DNA from: Micromonospora lupini
Lineage (GTDB): Bacteria; Actinomycetota; Actinomycetes; Mycobacteriales; Micromonosporaceae
Assembly: GCF_026342015.1 (NCBI RefSeq)
Contig: NZ_JAPENL010000001.1
Coordinates: 1,364,001 to 1,428,000, forward strand
Direction of reading: 5' to 3'
DNA: 64,000 bases
How positions within the stretch are numbered: position 1 is the first letter of the stretch; every line of letters starts with the position of its first letter. Made by a program: the position numbers and the translations under genes. Shown here in pieces: positions 16,317 to 24,519 of this stretch. Below the pieces are notes generated by a model. That model was not told where the DNA came from and made no database searches. It worked only from the letters and a program-made list of their open reading frames with translations.

Positions 16317-16559
16317 CGGTCCACTCCTTGGTGTGTGCGGTGTCAGCCTGCCGGTGGGGCCGGTCGTGCCCGGCCCTCACCCCGAGGTCGAAGCAGGCGC
16401 TGCCGTCCTCGACACGTCCGCCGAACTTTTTCCGGCCACGTTCGGACCGCCACCGGTCACCCCCGGTCGAGCTGCACTGTCCTGGTGGAGGTGGTCGCAC
16501 TCTCGTGCGGTGACGACTGTTCAAGGGATCTGGGCGGCGACGGCGGCGAGGACTTGCGC

Positions 16560-17312
16560 TCAGCCGGGCCCTCGGGCCGTCACCGGTGCGCCGAACCGGA
16601 CCCCGACGCCTGGCGAGTGGAGCACGCTGACCGGCGGTCCGACAGGCGCCGGCAGCCCGGCGGCGGCGACCAGTTCGTCGTCCAGGTGCAGCAGCTCGGC
16701 CCGGTGCAGCGGCCAGCGGGGATGCCAGTTAGGCAGGTGCAGCGTGCGCCCCCACGCCCGGGTGTGCAGCCCCCACCGGGCGGTGAGGAAGTGTTCCAGG
16801 GGCGTGGGATCGGCGATCGGCTCCCCCACCCGGACCGCCATCCGGCTCGTCGTACCCGCCGGGCCGGGCCAGCGACGCCGGCACCGGTAGGTGAGTCGGT
16901 CGCCGTCGCGGTCCAACCGCATCCACGACCAGAGGTACGGCAGACGCAGCGTCGCCCGCGCCACCAGCACCGGCACCAGGCGGGACGCGTCGAGCGAGCG
17001 GAACACGACGGCCCGTCGGCCGGTGTCGTCGACCGAGTAGAGCCGGACGTTCGTCTCGGCGAAGGTGCCGAAGTACGGCACACCGGGACCACGGCCGAAG
17101 CCCAACCCGACCATGCGGAAGCCGATCAGGCCGACGAAGCTCACGCCGTCGATCAAATCCGGACGGGTGCCGGCGGGAAGCAGCGGCGCGACGATCTCGG
17201 GGTCGACGGCCCAGTGCAGGAAGGTGAGGTCCTCCCAGCGCTGGCGCAGGATCGCCCAGGGGAACGCCTGCCGGGGCGCATGGTCGACCGGTTCGATGTC
17301 CACACCTCTCAT
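16560..17312 (-). CDS. DUF2071 family protein
   Basis: A 250-residue protein with DUF2071 (YqjF-like) features: RQRWEDLTFLHWAVDPEIVAPLLPAG at the start, VSFVGLIGFRM, FAETNVRLYSVDDTGRRAVVFRSLDA in the middle and LTARWGLHTRAWGRTLHLPNW near the end. The family resembles acetoacetate-decarboxylase-like folds but has no settled activity. No signal peptide is present. The ATG at 17312 begins the homologous region and is preceded by a weak purine stretch. It diverges from the sigma factor gene with about 108 bp between starts, a pairing that suggests shared control. Confidence 0.88.
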   Translation of the reverse strand: MRGVDIEPVDHAPRQAFPWAILRQRWEDLTFLHWAVDPEIVAPLLPAGTRPDLIDGVSFVGLIGFRMVGLGFGRGPGVPYFGTFAETNVRLYSVDDTGRRAVVFRSLDASRLVPVLVARATLRLPYLWSWMRLDRDGDRLTYRCRRRWPGPAGTTSRMAVRVGEPIADPTPLEHFLTARWGLHTRAWGRTLHLPNWHPRWPLHRAELLHLDDELVAAAGLPAPVGPPVSVLHSPGVGVRFGAPVTARGPG

Positions 17313-17420
17313 CGTGCCCCCGCTCACCCCGACTGGCCGGTGTGGCGGCAGACCGACCGCCGTACCCTTGATCGCGATACCGAAAATGTCTCTAATGCCA
17401 CCCTTCGGGAGGAACTGAGC

Positions 17421-18344
17421 GTGACGCAGGGTGACGCGGAGCTGGTGGCACTCGCGCGGTCGGGCGACGCGGGCGCGCTCGGCGTGCTGCTGGCCCGCCA
17501 CGAGGCCGGGATGCGGGCCGTCGCGCTGAGCATGCTCGGCTACGGACCGGACGCCGAGGACGCGGTGCAGGACGCCCTGGTGACGGCGCTGCGGCGCATC
17601 GGCGAGGTCCGCGATCCGGCCGCCGTCGGCCCCTGGCTGAAGACGATCGTCCGCAACAACGCGCGGATGGCCCTGCGCGGGCCGCGCCCCGTCCCGGTCG
17701 CCGAGCCGGACTGGTTCGGCAAGCCCGCCACCAGCCCCACCCCCGAGGAGGCCCTGGACCGGGTCGCGATGCGCGACTGGGTGTGGCACGCCCTCGGGGA
17801 GCTGTCCGAGCCCGACCGGCTGGTCACCCTGCTGCGCTACTTCAGCGACGCCTCGTCGTACGAGCAGATCGCGGCCGTGTGCGGCGTGCCGGTCGGCACC
17901 GTCCGCAGCCGCCTCAGCCACGCCCGCCGGGCCCTCGCCGGTGGCCTGCGGACGGCGGCGACCACCGCGCACGCCGACGTCCGCGCGGCCGGGGACGCCC
18001 GCTGGCGCGAGGGCCGCGACATGATCGACACGGCGATGCGCGGCGACTTCGACCGGGTCGTGCGGGAGAGCTGGTGGTCGGACGCCGAGATGGTGGTGCC
18101 GGGCGGGCTACGCGGTGGCCCCGACCTGGCGATCCGCGGCATGACAAGCGACCTGGAGGCAGGGATACGCCAGCGGCTGCGCAACGTGGTCGCCAGCGGC
18201 GACGTGCTGATCTGGGAGACCGACCTGATCAGCCCTCCGGACGATCCGGAGCACTGCCCGCCGGCGGCGCTGTGGTTGCAGCAGCTGCACGAGGGGCGGG
18301 TGCGCCGATTCACCCTCTTCCACCCCGTCGCGGCGCCGCTCTGA
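17421..18344 (+). CDS. ECF-type sigma-70 family factor with SnoaL-like C-terminal domain
   Basis: A 307-residue RNA polymerase sigma factor. Region 2 is in about residues 10-75 (LLARHEAGMRAVALSMLGYGPDAEDAVQDAL) and region 4 in about 115-170 (ALGELSEPDRLVTLLRYF, then IAAVCGVPVGTVRSRLSHARRAL). The remaining 130 residues form a SnoaL/NTF2-like extension (FDRVVRESWWSDAEMVVPGGL to VRRFTLFHPV), the arrangement of ECF groups regulated by a fused C-terminal domain rather than by a separate anti-sigma factor. The GTG start has a textbook GGAGGA 7 bp before it. It diverges from DUF2071 and lies upstream of an alpha/beta hydrolase, both candidate targets. Confidence 0.92.
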   Translation: MTQGDAELVALARSGDAGALGVLLARHEAGMRAVALSMLGYGPDAEDAVQDALVTALRRIGEVRDPAAVGPWLKTIVRNNARMALRGPRPVPVAEPDWFGKPATSPTPEEALDRVAMRDWVWHALGELSEPDRLVTLLRYFSDASSYEQIAAVCGVPVGTVRSRLSHARRALAGGLRTAATTAHADVRAAGDARWREGRDMIDTAMRGDFDRVVRESWWSDAEMVVPGGLRGGPDLAIRGMTSDLEAGIRQRLRNVVASGDVLIWETDLISPPDDPEHCPPAALWLQQLHEGRVRRFTLFHPVAAPL

Positions 18345-18458
18345 GAAAACGTCGCCGACCGAGCGAACTTTCTCCTCGACCCGTGCATCTGGCTCGTGTC
18401 AGTCACCAGCCACGCGGCGGACACCCCGCCGCGCGGGTCACGAATCGGGAGATTGTTC

Positions 18459-19343
18459 ATGGGTTCCACAGGCCACGACGTCGACGCCCTCGCACCGGGC
18501 ACGCACACCCTCACAGTTGCTGGCGTCCGGCAGGTCTACCACGTCGCCGGCTCCGGCCCGGTGTGCGTGGCGCACTCCGGCGGCCCCGGCATCGAGTGGG
18601 CCTACCTGCGGGCGCCGGGCCTCGAGGAGCACTTCACGATGGTGTACGTCGAGCCGGTGGGCACGGGCGCGTCGGGGCGACTCGACAATGCCGACGACTA
18701 CCGCCTCGTCACGTATGTCCGGTTCCTCGACGCCGTCGTCGCGCACCTCGGCGAGCCGCGGGTGTACCTCCTCGGCCACTCGTACGGCGGCTTCGTCATC
18801 CAGCGGTACGCCCTGGACCACCCGGACCGGGTCGCCGGCCTCGCCCTGTACGACACGTCACCCGTCACCGGCGCCGACTTCTGGGCCGAGGCGATGGCCA
18901 ACCTCGCCGCGTACCCGCAGCGGCACCCGGACCGGCCGGAGGCGGCGGCGATCCCGGCCGCCCTCGGGCAGGCGCTGTCCGCCACCGACGACGAGACGTT
19001 GACGGCCGGCCTGAGCGCCGCGCTGCCGGTGTACTTCGCGGACTTCTGGTCCCGGCAGGCCGAGTTCGCCCCGTTGCAGGCGGGCCTGCGGGCCTGGGCG
19101 GCGCCGGCCGGCGCGCAGGATCCGACGCCCTTCGACGTGCGCGACCGGCTCGGCGAGATCACCGCGCCGGCCGTGGTGATCGTGGGGGCGTACGACTTCA
19201 TCTGCGGCCCCCGCTACGCCGAGGAGTTGCACGCGGGCCTCAAGGACTCGCGCCTGGTGGTGCTGGCGGACAGCGGGCACTTCGCGCACATCGAGCAGCC
19301 GACGCAGTTCACCGAGGCCGTCGTGGAGCTGCTGAAGCGGTGA
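18459..19343 (+). CDS. alpha/beta hydrolase, proline-iminopeptidase-like (S33)
   Basis: A 294-residue hydrolase. The HSGGPG motif (residues 39-44) corresponds to the HGGPG oxyanion loop of proline iminopeptidases; the nucleophile is Ser108 in GHSYGG; the acid is in the segment around VVIVGAYDF, and the His is in DSGHFAHIEQP near the end. The cap region is short. S33 enzymes release N-terminal Pro or hydrolyse small amides and esters. The ATG at 18459 is preceded by GGGAG at 8 bp; a GTG 21 codons upstream is less likely. It sits 115 bp after the sigma factor gene on the same strand. Confidence 0.9.
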   Translation: MGSTGHDVDALAPGTHTLTVAGVRQVYHVAGSGPVCVAHSGGPGIEWAYLRAPGLEEHFTMVYVEPVGTGASGRLDNADDYRLVTYVRFLDAVVAHLGEPRVYLLGHSYGGFVIQRYALDHPDRVAGLALYDTSPVTGADFWAEAMANLAAYPQRHPDRPEAAAIPAALGQALSATDDETLTAGLSAALPVYFADFWSRQAEFAPLQAGLRAWAAPAGAQDPTPFDVRDRLGEITAPAVVIVGAYDFICGPRYAEELHAGLKDSRLVVLADSGHFAHIEQPTQFTEAVVELLKR

Positions 19344-19457
19344 CGATCGCGCCGCCCCCGAGGTCCATTCGTCACAACGGGCAGGCCTCGGGGGCCGGCG
19401 GCGTTGCACGGTCTTAGGCTTGGCACTTCGCTGCGCCGTGACGAAGGAGAAACAGCC

Positions 19458-19910
19458 GTGAGCCAGACGGATTCCGTCGACGAGTGGAACGTGGCCGAGG
19501 ACGACGGTGTGCTGGACGCCTCCGACACCCTCGACGACGACCGCGTCGGCGACCCCCTCGACACCGGCATCATCGCCGCGGACCACTGGACGGCGGCGAA
19601 CCGGTTCGGCACCACCCCCGCCGAGGAGCGGGCGGGCGAGTCGTTGGATCAGTACCTCGCCCAGGAGGAGCCGGACGTCGACCCGTACGCCGAGGGCGGC
19701 GACGACGAGGACGAGCTGACCCGCCGAGGGTACGAGACCGAGGCGCGCGCGGGCCGTCTCGTCGAGTTCGACGAGGGCGTCCGCGAGGACGACGAGGCAG
19801 AGTCGGTGGCGTGGGACGCCGGGATCGACGCGGGCGCCGCAAGCGCCGAGGAGGCGGCGGTCCACGTGGTCGAGGACCCCGACGGGCCCGGTGACGGTCC
19901 CCTGCGCTGA
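19458..19910 (+). CDS. DUF5709 family acidic protein
   Basis: A 150-residue, strongly acidic, Asp/Glu/Gly-rich protein without catalytic motifs. The central AADHWTAANRFGTTPAEERAGESLDQYLAQEEPDV block is the hallmark of actinobacterial DUF5709 proteins. The rest is low complexity and likely disordered. No signal peptide or membrane segment. GTG at 19458 is preceded by AAGGAGA at 8 bp. Function unknown. It is a single gene convergent with the MFS exporter, with a hairpin between the two. Confidence 0.88.
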   Translation: MSQTDSVDEWNVAEDDGVLDASDTLDDDRVGDPLDTGIIAADHWTAANRFGTTPAEERAGESLDQYLAQEEPDVDPYAEGGDDEDELTRRGYETEARAGRLVEFDEGVREDDEAESVAWDAGIDAGAASAEEAAVHVVEDPDGPGDGPLR

Positions 19911-19918
19911 CAAGCGCA

Positions 19919-19958
19919 CCGCCGCGCTCGACACCACGAGGGGCGTCGAGCGCGGCGG
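19919..19958. terminator. bidirectional hairpin terminator
   Basis: Perfect 14-bp arms (19919-19932 and 19945-19958) with a 12-base loop between the convergent DUF5709 and MFS genes. Confidence 0.78.
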
Positions 19959-19975
19959 GTGGTCGAGCGCGTCGG

Positions 19976-21559
19976 TCAGTGGATGACGACTGGCGTCTTG
20001 GGCAGGTCGGCCTGCTCGTCGCCGAGCGGCTGCGCGGGCGTGCGTCGGCGTGGCAGCAGGGCGGCCGGGATGAACGTGGCCACTACCAGCGCGAACGCCA
20101 CCCAGAACGTGTGGGCGAACGACCTCGCGGCGAAGTCGAGGCCACGCTCGATGATCGACGGGTCCACCGACATCTGCTGGAGGATCTCCGGCCGCTGCTG
20201 GGCGGCGATGGCCAGCCCGGCCTCGCTGATCGGCTTGCCGCTCGGGTCCACCGCGCCAGGGATCAACCGGGAGCCGTTCAGCTCGTTGGTGAGGATCACC
20301 GACATCACGGCTGCACCGACCGAGCCGCCGATCTGCTGGAGGATGTTGACGAGTGTCGAGCCGCGCGCCACCTCCTGCGCCTGCAACGTCCGCAGCGCCG
20401 ACGTCATGATCGGCATCATCGTGCCGCCCATGCCCAGGCCCATCACGAACAGCGAGCCCTCCAGCAGCCAGTACGAGGTCTGCGGGTCGACCTGGGTGAA
20501 TCCGAAGAATCCGACGACGATCAGCGCCAGCGCGAACGGAACGGTACGACCGATCGGCACCCGGTCGGCCAGAATGCCGGCGATCGGCATGGTGATCACC
20601 GCGCCGATACCCTGGGGCGCCATGAGCAGACCGGCGACCAGCGTGGTCTCGCCGCGCACCTGCAGGAAGTAGCTCGGGAACAGCAGGCCGGCGCCCATGA
20701 ACGCGATGATGAACACGAACAGCGTCACCGAGGCGATGGTCAGGCTGCGATTACGGAACAGCCGCAGGTCGAGCAGCGGGTGCCGGGGCTTGAACGAGTA
20801 GAGCACGAACGCGACCACCAGGACCCCGCCGACAAGCATCGGGACCCACACCTTGGCCGCGGAGAAGGTGCCCGCCTCCGGCAGCGACGAGACGCCGTAG
20901 AGGAAGAGCGCGAGACCCGGGGAGAGCATCAGCATGCCGAGGAAGTCGAAGGACTCCGACGGCTCGGGGGCGTCCTTCGGAAGCGCCATCTGCGCGTAGA
21001 TCAGGGCGACGACACCGATGGGCAGGTTGATCAGGAAGATCCAGTGCCAGCTCGCCGTGTCGATCAGCCAGCCGCCGAGGATCGGGCCGCCGATCGGGCC
21101 GAGCAGCATCGGGACGCCGAGGACGGCCATCAGCCGGCCGATCCGGTGCGGCCCCGCCGCCCGGGTCATGATCGTCATGCCCAGCGGCATGAGCATGCCG
21201 CCACCGAGGCCCTGCAGAACGCGGTAGCCGATCAGCTCGCCGATCGAGTCGGCGGTGGCGCAGAGCCCGGACCCGATCGTGAACAGGGCGAGGGCCACCA
21301 TGTAGAGGCGCTTGGTGCCGAACCGGTCGGCAGCCCATCCGCTGAGCGGGATCACCGTGGCCAGGGCGAGCGTGTAGCCCGTCATCGTCCAGGCCACGCG
21401 GGCGTAGGACGCGTCGAACTCGGTCTGGAACGTGGGCAGCGCGACGCTGACCACCGTCACGTCGAGGATCGACATGATCGCGCCAAGGACGACGACACCC
21501 GCCACCTTGAGCACCGCGGCGTCGAGCTTGTCCGATGTCGCGACGGATTGCTGTGTCAC
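19976..21559 (-). CDS. MFS multidrug exporter, DHA2 (EmrB/QacA) family
   Basis: A 527-residue inner-membrane proton antiporter with about 14 hydrophobic segments. Family motifs are visible: SILDVTVVSVALPTFQ in TM1 (motif D1 of drug/H+ antiporters), GWAADRFGTKRLYMV in the first cytoplasmic loop (motif A) and GRLMAVLGVPMLLGPIGGPILGG in TM5 (motif C, exporters). It should expel hydrophobic toxic compounds. The GTG at 21559 has AGGAGAG 6 bp upstream; the frame is open far upstream but without homology. It diverges from an MmyB-like regulator, the usual arrangement for ligand-induced efflux. Confidence 0.93.
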   Translation of the reverse strand: MTQQSVATSDKLDAAVLKVAGVVVLGAIMSILDVTVVSVALPTFQTEFDASYARVAWTMTGYTLALATVIPLSGWAADRFGTKRLYMVALALFTIGSGLCATADSIGELIGYRVLQGLGGGMLMPLGMTIMTRAAGPHRIGRLMAVLGVPMLLGPIGGPILGGWLIDTASWHWIFLINLPIGVVALIYAQMALPKDAPEPSESFDFLGMLMLSPGLALFLYGVSSLPEAGTFSAAKVWVPMLVGGVLVVAFVLYSFKPRHPLLDLRLFRNRSLTIASVTLFVFIIAFMGAGLLFPSYFLQVRGETTLVAGLLMAPQGIGAVITMPIAGILADRVPIGRTVPFALALIVVGFFGFTQVDPQTSYWLLEGSLFVMGLGMGGTMMPIMTSALRTLQAQEVARGSTLVNILQQIGGSVGAAVMSVILTNELNGSRLIPGAVDPSGKPISEAGLAIAAQQRPEILQQMSVDPSIIERGLDFAARSFAHTFWVAFALVVATFIPAALLPRRRTPAQPLGDEQADLPKTPVVIH

Positions 21560-21903
21560 TAACTCTCCTGAGGTCGGTTGATCCGGCGGATGGTGGGCGG
21601 TGGCGTATGCCGCGCCGACCAGGCGCGGGACGCGACGTGCCGGAGCGACGACGCGCGGAGGCAGACTATCCGTGGACTGTGACGGTCTGCCGCCGGATTT
21701 CGTGACGACCGCGTGGCGGAACCGATCGGCCAACCGATGGGAACCGGTCGTCGGGGTGTCGATCAGCCGACGGACCGACTCGGCACATGCGCGTCCGTGT
21801 CGGTCGCCGCCACGCTCCGGCGAGGGGCCCCGGAACATCGCGGCCGGGGCCGTCTGTTGCATTCGATGTGCCGATCCACCTGCGGGTGGAAAGAGGAGTC
21901 ACC
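21560..21903. promoter_or_regulatory. divergent regulatory region between the MFS exporter and its putative regulator
   Basis: This 344-bp gap holds both promoters and no supported gene. Near its middle are three imperfect 10-bp repeats, AACCGATCGG (21720-21729), AACCGATGGG (21732-21741) and AACCGGTCGT (21742-21751), the first containing the palindrome CCGATCGG. They are candidates for the binding site of the MmyB-like regulator. No riboswitch-like fold was recognised. Confidence 0.4.
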
Positions 21904-22737
21904 GTGAACCGCGCCCAACTCGCCAGCTTCCTCCGCACCCGACGCGAGGCGCTGCAACCCGAGGATGTCGGTCTGCCCCGGGGGCCTCGTCGACGCACCG
22001 GTGGGTTGCGACGCGAGGAGGTCGCCGCGTTGAGCGGTATGTCCACCGACTACTACAGCCGGTTGGAGCAGCAGCGAGGGCCGCACCCGTCTGAGCAGAT
22101 GCTCGCCGCGCTGGCCCGTGGCCTGCGACTCTCCCTGGCTGAGCGGGACCACCTCTTCCAGCTCGCCGGTCAGGCCGTCCCGCACCGCGCTGTCCGGGCC
22201 GATCACGTCAACCCCGGCATGATGCGCATCCTCGACCGGATGCACGACACCCCCGCCCAGGTGGTGAACCACCTCGGCGAGACCCTGGCGCAGACCGGGC
22301 CGGCCATCGCGCTGCTCGGCGACGAGACCCGGCACACCGGGCTGGCGCGCAGCGCGCACTACCGCTGGTTCACCGACCCGGCAGCGCGACAGCGGCACCC
22401 CGCCGAGGACCACGAGACGCAGAGTCGACTCCTCGTGGCGCACCTGCACGCGTCGTACACCCGGGACGGCCGGGGCTCGCGGGCGGCGACGCTCGTCGAC
22501 GACCTGCTGGCCCGCAGCCCGGAGTTCGTCCGCCTGTGGCAGGAGCACCCGGTGCCCGGCGGTTACTGCCCGCCGAAGCACTTCCTGCATCCGGAGGTGG
22601 GGCCGCTTGAGTTGCACTGCCAGACCCTTGTCGACCCCGACGAGTCCCAGACGCTGCTGGTCTTCACCGCCGTGCCCGGCTCGGAGAGTGACGAGAAGCT
22701 GCGGCTGCTCTCCGTCATCGGCGGCCAGGTCGTCTGA
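21904..22737 (+). CDS. XRE-family regulator with MmyB-like ligand-binding domain
   Basis: A 277-residue regulator. The N-terminal helix-turn-helix (about residues 3-75) has the typical FLRTRREALQPEDVGLP, then RRTGGLRREEVAALSGMSTDYYSRLEQQRG. From about residue 95 the MmyB-type PAS-like domain follows (NPGMMRILDRMHDTPAQVVNHLGETLAQT, HYRWFTDPAARQ, PEFVRLWQEHPV, HPEVGPLELHCQTL), which in this family binds fatty-acid-like ligands. GTG at 21904 has AGAGGAG 6 bp upstream. It is divergent from the MFS exporter and probably represses it until a ligand appears (inferred from position). Confidence 0.92.
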   Translation: MNRAQLASFLRTRREALQPEDVGLPRGPRRRTGGLRREEVAALSGMSTDYYSRLEQQRGPHPSEQMLAALARGLRLSLAERDHLFQLAGQAVPHRAVRADHVNPGMMRILDRMHDTPAQVVNHLGETLAQTGPAIALLGDETRHTGLARSAHYRWFTDPAARQRHPAEDHETQSRLLVAHLHASYTRDGRGSRAATLVDDLLARSPEFVRLWQEHPVPGGYCPPKHFLHPEVGPLELHCQTLVDPDESQTLLVFTAVPGSESDEKLRLLSVIGGQVV

Positions 22738-22785
22738 CCGCGCGGGGCGCCAGCACTCGTGAGCGCATCCGCGGCGGCGAAGACA

Positions 22786-22830
22786 TTGATATTGATGGGT
22801 GCGACTGTAATGATTAACACACTTTACAGT
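22786..22830 (+). promoter_or_regulatory. promoter and inverted-repeat operator of the alginate-lyase-like gene
   Basis: An AT-rich island unusual for this genome. A possible -35 TTGATA (22786-22791) and -10 TAATGA (22808-22813) are 16 bp apart. A 7-bp inverted repeat, ACTGTAA (22804-22810) and TTACAGT (22824-22830), overlaps the -10 and the expected start point, as expected of a repressor site. Confidence 0.5.
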
Positions 22831-22858
22831 TGTCTTCGCCGCCCGGAAGGACCCCCAC

Positions 22859-24469
22859 ATGGCGCGACGATTGGCCGGGCCCACGCCCCGCCGCCCCCTC
22901 ATCAGGTTGACCGCCACGCTCGCCGCGGCCCTGCTCGCCGTGCCGACCGGCCTGTTCGTCGGCGCCTCCGCCGCGACGGCCGCCGCCACCGGCGCCATCA
23001 CGGGGTACGGCGGCAAGTGCGTCGACGTGGCCGCCGCGAACCCGGCCAACTCCACCCCGGTGCAGCTCTACGCCTGCAACGGCTCCACCGCCCAGCAGTG
23101 GACGGTGGGCGACGACGGCACCATCCGGGCCCTGGGCAGGTGCCTCGACATCGCCGCCGCCAGCACCACAAACGGCGCCCGCGTGCAGATCTACGACTGC
23201 AACGGCACCGGCGCGCAGCAGTGGTCGTCGAGCGCCGGGCAGGTGGTCAACCCGACCTCGGGCAAGTGCCTCGACGCGACAGGCCCCAGCTCGGCCGACG
23301 GCACACCGTTGCAGATCTGGAGCTGCACCGGAAGCGCCAACCAGCTCTGGACCCTGCCCAGCGGTGGCACCACTCCCCCGCCCTCGAACGGCTTCACCCA
23401 CCCCGGGGTGCTGGTCAGCAGCGGCCAGCTCGACTTCGTCCGGGGACGGGTGCAGGCCGGCGCCCAGCCGTGGGCGGCGGCGTACAGCCAGATGATGAGC
23501 AGCAGGTACGCCTCGCTGTCGCGCACCCCGGCACCCCGTGCCGTCGTCGAGTGCGGCTCCTACTCCAACCCGAACAACGGCTGCACCGACGAGCGCGAGG
23601 ACGCCATCGCGGCGTACACCGACGCGCTCGCCTGGTACCTGACAGGTGACTCCCGGTACGCCCAGAAGGCGATCCAGATCATGGACGCCTGGTCCGCGAC
23701 GATCACCTCGCACACCGGCAGCAACGGGCCGCTGCAGACCGGCTGGGCGGCCTCGACCTGGCCCCGGGCCGCCGAGATCATCAAGTACACCTACGGGAGC
23801 TGGCCCAACGCCAACCGGTTCGCCACCATGCTGCGCAACGTCTACCTCCCGGTGGTCCGCAACGGCTCGAACAGCAACGGCAACTGGGAACTGACCATGA
23901 TGGAGGCCGCTGTCGGCATCGCCGTCTTCCTGGAGGACCGCACCGCCTACGACGCGGCTGTCACCCGCTTCCTCAACCGCGCCCGCGCCTTCATCTACCT
24001 GCCCAGCGACGGCGCGCTGCCGTACACGGTGCCCGGCAGCGGCCTGGACACCAGCTCGGAGATCATCGGCTACTGGCAGGGCCAGTCCACATTCGTCGCC
24101 GGCCTCGCGCAGGAGACCTGCCGGGACTTCGTCCACACCGGGTACGGGATCTCCGCCATCTCGCACGTCGCGGAGACCTCCCGCATCCAGGGCCGCGACC
24201 TGTACCCGCAGGTCGGTGAGCGGCTGCGGCAGGCGCTCGGGTTCCACTCGCGCTACCAGCTCGGCGAGGCGGCACCGTCCTGGCTCTGCGGCGGCACCCT
24301 CACCCGGGGCATCGGCCCGATCACGGAGGTCGGCTTCAACGCGATGGCCAACCGCCTGGGCAACGTCATGACAAACACGCAGACCCTCACGCTGCAACAG
24401 CGACCCGCCGGCACCAACAACCTCTTCGTCGCCTGGGAGACGCTTACCCACGCCAGCAACCCCAACTGA
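22859..24469 (+). CDS. secreted CBM13 (ricin-type lectin) - alginate-lyase-like enzyme
   Basis: A 536-residue secreted protein. After a long twin-Arg-flanked signal peptide (hydrophobic core LAAALLAVPTGLFVG, cut near ATAAA) comes one ricin-B-type beta-trefoil (about residues 45-165) with the three QxW repeats AQQWTV, AQQWSS and NQLWTL. A short Pro/Gly linker leads to an (alpha/alpha)-barrel domain resembling the alginate lyase family: HPGVLVSSGQLDFVRGRV, CTDEREDAIAAYTDALAWYLTGD, NWELTMMEAAVGIAVFLED and HTGYGISAISHVAETSRIQG. It probably depolymerises an acidic or plant/algal polysaccharide by elimination; the true substrate is not certain. Monocistronic, ended by a strong hairpin. Confidence 0.85.
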   Translation: MARRLAGPTPRRPLIRLTATLAAALLAVPTGLFVGASAATAAATGAITGYGGKCVDVAAANPANSTPVQLYACNGSTAQQWTVGDDGTIRALGRCLDIAAASTTNGARVQIYDCNGTGAQQWSSSAGQVVNPTSGKCLDATGPSSADGTPLQIWSCTGSANQLWTLPSGGTTPPPSNGFTHPGVLVSSGQLDFVRGRVQAGAQPWAAAYSQMMSSRYASLSRTPAPRAVVECGSYSNPNNGCTDEREDAIAAYTDALAWYLTGDSRYAQKAIQIMDAWSATITSHTGSNGPLQTGWAASTWPRAAEIIKYTYGSWPNANRFATMLRNVYLPVVRNGSNSNGNWELTMMEAAVGIAVFLEDRTAYDAAVTRFLNRARAFIYLPSDGALPYTVPGSGLDTSSEIIGYWQGQSTFVAGLAQETCRDFVHTGYGISAISHVAETSRIQGRDLYPQVGERLRQALGFHSRYQLGEAAPSWLCGGTLTRGIGPITEVGFNAMANRLGNVMTNTQTLTLQQRPAGTNNLFVAWETLTHASNPN

Positions 24470-24476
24470 CCGCGCC

Positions 24477-24510
24477 GGCCCGGCGACCCGCCTGCGCGGG
24501 TCGCCGGGCC
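24477..24510. terminator. strong GC hairpin terminator
   Basis: A perfect 15-bp stem (24477-24491 with 24496-24510) around a CTGC loop, 7 bp after the alginate-lyase-like stop and 9 bp from the stop of the convergent ABC permease gene; it can serve both. Confidence 0.82.
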
Positions 24511-24519
24511 AGGGCGTTC

